From an uncultured Parasphingopyxis sp. (GTDB lineage: Bacteria; Pseudomonadota; Alphaproteobacteria; Sphingomonadales; Sphingomonadaceae): a DNA stretch of 64,000 nucleotides. Below the pieces are notes generated by a model. That model saw only the letters and a program-made list of their open reading frames with translations. It searched no databases and was not told the DNA's origin. The stretch is from assembly GCA_947259005.1 (NCBI GenBank), contig CAMYKP010000001.1, positions 45,696 to 109,695 on the forward strand, written 5' to 3'. Shown here in pieces: positions 60,110 to 64,000 of this stretch. How positions within the stretch are numbered: position 1 is the stretch's first letter; every line of letters begins with the position of its first letter. Both the position numbers and the translations under genes were made by a program.

Positions 60110-60883
60110 ATGACCGTCAATCGCTGGATATGGGGCGGCGCTATTGCGCTGATCGCTGCCGTTGGAGTCTTTTTCCTGTTGCGCCCGGACGGAACGGACA
60201 CTGTCGATGGCCAGACGCCTGTCGATCTGCCTGCGGGTGTTGACCGTGCGGATCTCGAAATCATTATCCGCGAATATATCCTCGCCAATCCCGAAATCAT
60301 TCCCGAAGCCATGGAACGGTTGCAGGAGCGCCGGATGGTGCAGATGATTTCCTCGATTCGCGACCAGCTGGAAACGCCGTTCGAAGGCGCATGGGCCGGG
60401 TCTGCCGATGCCGATGTCACGATTGTCGAGTTTTTCGACTATGCCTGCGGCTTCTGCCGCACCAGCCTGCCCGATATCGAGCGGCTGCTGGCCGAGGATG
60501 ATAATCTTCGCGTCGTATACCGCGAGCTGCCGATTCTGAGCGAGGAGAGCCTTGTGGCTGCGCGCGTCAGCCTGTCGGCGGCCCGCCAGCGTCAATATAT
60601 CGATTTTCATGATGCGCTGTTCGCGGCTGGCCGTCCGGGCGATGCGACAATCGCCGAGGCCCAGCGCAGCGCCGGTCTCGATCCCGCGCGCGTGCGGAGC
60701 GATATCGCGGATGCTGCGATCGATGAGGAAATTCGCAACAACCGGGAGCTTGCCGGACAGCTCGAACTTACCGGCACACCGGCCTTCGTCGTTGGTGACC
60801 GGATATTGTCGGGCGCGGTCGGTTATGAACGCTTGCGTGACGCAGTCCGTGAAGCCCGCGAGCGGCCAGGCAGTGGCGACTAG
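60110..60883 (+). CDS. DsbA-family thiol:disulfide protein
   Basis: TIVEFFDYACGFCRTSLPDIERLL (CxxC), LELTGTPAFVVGDRILSGAVGYERL. Confidence 0.93.
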   Translation: MTVNRWIWGGAIALIAAVGVFFLLRPDGTDTVDGQTPVDLPAGVDRADLEIIIREYILANPEIIPEAMERLQERRMVQMISSIRDQLETPFEGAWAGSADADVTIVEFFDYACGFCRTSLPDIERLLAEDDNLRVVYRELPILSEESLVAARVSLSAARQRQYIDFHDALFAAGRPGDATIAEAQRSAGLDPARVRSDIADAAIDEEIRNNRELAGQLELTGTPAFVVGDRILSGAVGYERLRDAVREARERPGSGD

Positions 60884-61689
60884 TTTTTAGCCAGATCCGC
60901 CAACGGGGTCATCTCCGCTTCGTTCATGTCGTCCGGCATGAATGTTATTGAGCGCGACGGCGGCATGAACCAGCAGACGGATCGACCAAAATTCTGCGCA
61001 TATTCGTCGCTTTTGAACGCACTTCTTGAAACGTTGATCACAAGCGAGCGACAGGGCTGCATTGCCATCGAGCTCATCAGCAGAACGCGTGGCTCGGGAA
61101 CGTGCCAAATTTCCTTTAGATGGCCATCCAGCGCGCGGGCGGCTTGGGGTGACAGATAGTCTGCGGAAGGCGTGGAATGGAGTATTTTCGTGCCGGCCTT
61201 GATCGTCACATTCCCGCTTTGCGGATCACCGTTTGTTTCTGCCAGTTCGCTCGGTTCGCCGCGCCAATCCCGGTAGCGCACCAGACTCTCAATTACCCCC
61301 ATCGGAATCACATAAGCGGGCTGCTCCGCAGTGGGATCGGCATACAGAACCGCGCCTGACCCCGCATCGAGGCAGGGCCGGGCCAGACTGGCGAGATTAT
61401 GGGCGACGTAATCATCAGACGGCGTGATATCGAGGCGCAGATAAGGGAATCCGTCCGGCCCGACAAAAGGCGCGGAGGTAGGGACTTCGATTGCGGCGGA
61501 CCAGAGCGCGGAAAAAAAGGCATGTTGCCAACCATCGTCTCGCTGGTGGGGCGGCGCTGTGATCAGTTCCCGCAGGCGATCCGTCATGACGGGGTCGGGC
61601 AAGGTTTCCGCGTTTGGATCAATCGCCAGCAGTTCCGCGAAAGCGGGAGCTTGCTTGGCATTGCCGAACAGCTTTCCAAAAATGCTCAC
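60880..61689 (-). CDS. hypothetical protein, possibly SseB-like
   Basis: 269 aa ORF fitting between neighbours; distant SseB-like features only. Confidence 0.65.
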   Translation of the reverse strand: MSIFGKLFGNAKQAPAFAELLAIDPNAETLPDPVMTDRLRELITAPPHQRDDGWQHAFFSALWSAAIEVPTSAPFVGPDGFPYLRLDITPSDDYVAHNLASLARPCLDAGSGAVLYADPTAEQPAYVIPMGVIESLVRYRDWRGEPSELAETNGDPQSGNVTIKAGTKILHSTPSADYLSPQAARALDGHLKEIWHVPEPRVLLMSSMAMQPCRSLVINVSRSAFKSDEYAQNFGRSVCWFMPPSRSITFMPDDMNEAEMTPLADLAKN

Positions 61690-62327
61690 ATCCGTCCTTT
61701 AAACCCTTTCGCGATCACATACCATTCCGATGAGCCTTTGCGGCTGGCCGGTGGTTTGGCGTGCTTCACCGTGGTGAAATTGCGTTTGAGTTCGGCGACC
61801 AGCGTGTTGTCCGCGCCGCCTGCCAGAACCTTGGCGATAAACGTGCCGCCCGGGCGCAATATTTCGGTGGCAAATAACGCCGCCGCCTCGACGAGGCCCA
61901 TCGTCCGCAGGTGATCGGTCTGTTTGTGGCCGACAGTATTCGCCGCCATGTCCGACATGACGAGATCGGCTTCTCCGCCCAGCGCTTCGGTAAGTTTTTC
62001 CGGGGCGTCGTCGTCGAGGAAATCCATCTCGAAAATCGTGACGCCTTCGATTGGATCGGTCGGCAGAAGGTCGATTCCGACGATTTTTGCGTGCGGCACT
62101 TTCTTGCGCGCGAACTGCGCCCAGCCGCCCGGTGCGATGCCGAGATCGACGATGCGCTGTGCGCCTTTCAGGAGCTCGAACCGCTCATCCAGCTCGATCA
62201 GCTTATAGGCGGAGCGCGCGCGGTAGCCGTCGCTCTGGGCGCGTTTCACATAGGGATCGTTGATCTGCCGTTCGAGCCAGCGACGGGAGGATTCAGAGCG
62301 CCCGCTCGCCTTGCGTACCTGTTTCAT
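61686..62327 (-). CDS. rlmE: 23S rRNA (uridine-2552-2'-O)-methyltransferase
   Basis: YRARSAYKLIELDERFELL, VDLGIAPGGWAQFA, DLVMSDMAANTVGH, GGTFIAKVLAGG. Confidence 0.94.
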   Translation of the reverse strand: MKQVRKASGRSESSRRWLERQINDPYVKRAQSDGYRARSAYKLIELDERFELLKGAQRIVDLGIAPGGWAQFARKKVPHAKIVGIDLLPTDPIEGVTIFEMDFLDDDAPEKLTEALGGEADLVMSDMAANTVGHKQTDHLRTMGLVEAAALFATEILRPGGTFIAKVLAGGADNTLVAELKRNFTTVKHAKPPASRKGSSEWYVIAKGFKGRM

Positions 62328-63400
62328 CGCCTGTCCTGTGCCATCATGGAGCGCAAAATGCCTTCGCGAATGCCGCGGTCGGCAATGCCTATGCGCTCTG
62401 CTGGCCAGATGTCGAGGATTGCCTCTAATATGGCGCAGCCCGCAACGACGAGATCGGCCCGCTCTGAACCGATACAGGGGACTTCGGCCCGCTCCGGTAC
62501 CGATTTATAGGCAAGGTCCGTGCTGACGGCTCGCAGCGCCTCTGATGGCAGCACAAGTCCGTCAATCTTGCTGCGATCGTAGCTCGGGAGCCCCAGATGC
62601 ACGCTGGCCAGGGTCGTCACCGTGCCGCTGGTGCCCAGCAGGCGGGGCTGGTAGCCGATTGTCGGCAGGGTCGAAGCGAAGTCGGCGAAGCTGGCCGCAA
62701 CGCGGCTGCGCATGCGCTGATAGGTTTCGAGTCTGTCCTCCAGCGTGGTCAGATCGTTGAATTCCTTCTCCGCCAGGCTCACCACGCCCCAGGGCGCGCT
62801 GTACCAGGAGAGGATTTCGGGCTCGCCTGCGCGAGGGCCTTCCCTCCCCGGGTCGATCAGCACCAGTTCGGTCGAGCCGCCGCCGATATCGAAGATCAGC
62901 GCCGGGCCGTCTCCGGGTTCAAGCAGGATATGGCATCCGAGAACCGCCAGCCGGGCTTCCTCTTCCGGGCTGATGATATCGAGTACGATGCCGGTTTCTT
63001 CGCGCACCCGGCGAACGAAATGGCGGCCATTGGCGGCGCGGCGACAGGCTTCGGTGGCGACCGAACGTGCCAGGCTGACATGGCGGCGGCGCAATTTGTC
63101 TCCGCAGATGGCGAGCGCAGCGACCGCACGGTCGATTGCCGCATCGCTGAGCCGCCCGGTTTTGGAAAGACCCTCACCGAGCCTGACGATCCGGGAAAAG
63201 GCGTCGATAACGGTAAACCCGTCCGCCGCCGGCCGGGCGACGAGCAGGCGGCAATTGTTCGTGCCGAGATCGATGGCGCCAAAGCTGCGCCGGCTGTTGA
63301 ATTTGTGATGATGCCGGGATGAACCGCCTGATTTGCGGTCAACCGAACCCCCCGAAGCCACGCCGGGTTCCGATCTGGGGCTGGCGATGTGTTCGTCCAC
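62324..63400 (-). CDS. Ppx/GppA phosphatase family protein
   Basis: GAIDLGTNNCRLLVARP, LIFDIGGGSTELVLI, GTSGTVTTLASVHLGL. Confidence 0.93.
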   Translation of the reverse strand: MDEHIASPRSEPGVASGGSVDRKSGGSSRHHHKFNSRRSFGAIDLGTNNCRLLVARPAADGFTVIDAFSRIVRLGEGLSKTGRLSDAAIDRAVAALAICGDKLRRRHVSLARSVATEACRRAANGRHFVRRVREETGIVLDIISPEEEARLAVLGCHILLEPGDGPALIFDIGGGSTELVLIDPGREGPRAGEPEILSWYSAPWGVVSLAEKEFNDLTTLEDRLETYQRMRSRVAASFADFASTLPTIGYQPRLLGTSGTVTTLASVHLGLPSYDRSKIDGLVLPSEALRAVSTDLAYKSVPERAEVPCIGSERADLVVAGCAILEAILDIWPAERIGIADRGIREGILRSMMAQDRR

Positions 63401-63544
63401 GCCGTTTACTTCTTCTAATATTCTGTTTTCCGATACGGCTTATGCCGCCGGTACTTGGGCACGAGACTAGCGCAAAGAGACGCCAAAGAGCAAGCGGAGC
63501 GGATTGACAGCATTTGCGGCGCTCCCTATGTCGCCGCCTCCCGG

Positions 63545-63618
63545 TGCCCCGTCGTCTAATGGTAAGACTACGGACTCTGACTCCGTCAATTGTGGTTCGA
63601 ATCCACACGGGGCATCCA
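63545..63618 (+). tRNA. tRNA-Gln (CTG), encoded CCA
   Basis: Acceptor TGCCCCG/CGGGGCA, anticodon stem ACGGA/TCCGT with loop CTCTGAC, GGTTCGAATCC T-arm, TCCA end. Confidence 0.94.
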
Positions 63619-63746
63619 GGGGTTATCTAAATAAATCAAATTGATAGACGGCTGGCTTGTCGAGCATTGGTTGTGTTGGGTGTGTTCGCTCTATAGCGAC
63701 ATATTCCCCACGATTCCGCTAGTTTCCGTTATCTCTCGGCTAGTCC

Positions 63747-63767
63747 ATGCAACATGAATGCAACATG
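63747..63767. repeat. tandem direct repeat ATGCAACATGA/ATGCAACATG
   Basis: Two exact 10-bp copies with an 11-bp period. Confidence 0.85.
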
Positions 63768-63917
63768 GTTCTTGCGTGTGCGTTAAACGAGGTCGCTCTT
63801 GCACGATCCTCATGCCTACAACGGGCAACTCCAAAACTTTTTTGTCACGGTTTAGCACAAGCTCGGACTGCAATCGGTGTCCGGTTTCATTGCTCTGGAG
63901 AATAGGCCTGCCCCCTC

Positions 63918-64000
63918 ATGTTAACAATTGTTGATCTGCACGCCCATACTGCGACGTTCCGACCGGCTGGCCAAACAAGCTTGCGAGATGGTTTCTGGAG
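63918..64000 (+). CDS. possible start of an ORF running off the window (MLTIVDLHAHTATFRPAGQTSLRDGFW...)
   Basis: Open reading to the window end only; no family recognised. Confidence 0.25.
   Translation, partial: MLTIVDLHAHTATFRPAGQTSLRDGFW

Noticed and set aside
1-64000. CRISPR array, toxin-antitoxin, restriction-modification or prophage module
   Set aside because: No regularly spaced repeats, Cas, RM, phage structural or TA protein signatures seen among the ORFs.

Overview
The window looks like a chromosomal segment of an alphaproteobacterium, probably Sphingomonadales (inferred from gene families and synteny). It is densely packed with about 60 likely protein-coding genes and three tRNA genes (Tyr-GTA, Gly-TCC, Gln-CTG). 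I saw no rRNA, CRISPR array, transposase or clear prophage. Most of it is housekeeping or core accessory content: glutathione synthesis, rRNA methyltransferases, hflKC-degP, ileS-lspA, ribF, folA-thyA, prfB-mrcA-amiC, rne, an Opp/Yej-type ABC transporter, and a sulfurtransferase/metC/mscS operon. The points most worth a second look are: (1) a compact locus of a GT2-CmcI fusion and a double-methyltransferase fusion at about 46.2-49.0 kb; (2) a GDPD-family protein that has lost its catalytic residues at about 40.3-41.3 kb; (3) an AT-rich, atypical patch inside the ileS editing-domain region; (4) an exact 37-bp repeat present twice in opposite orientation; (5) several inverted-repeat or structured intergenic elements; and (6) a composition drop directly after tRNA-Gln at the right edge, suggesting an integration boundary. 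None of these proves a new system. All calls come from reading the sequence and the supplied ORF translations; no database search was run.
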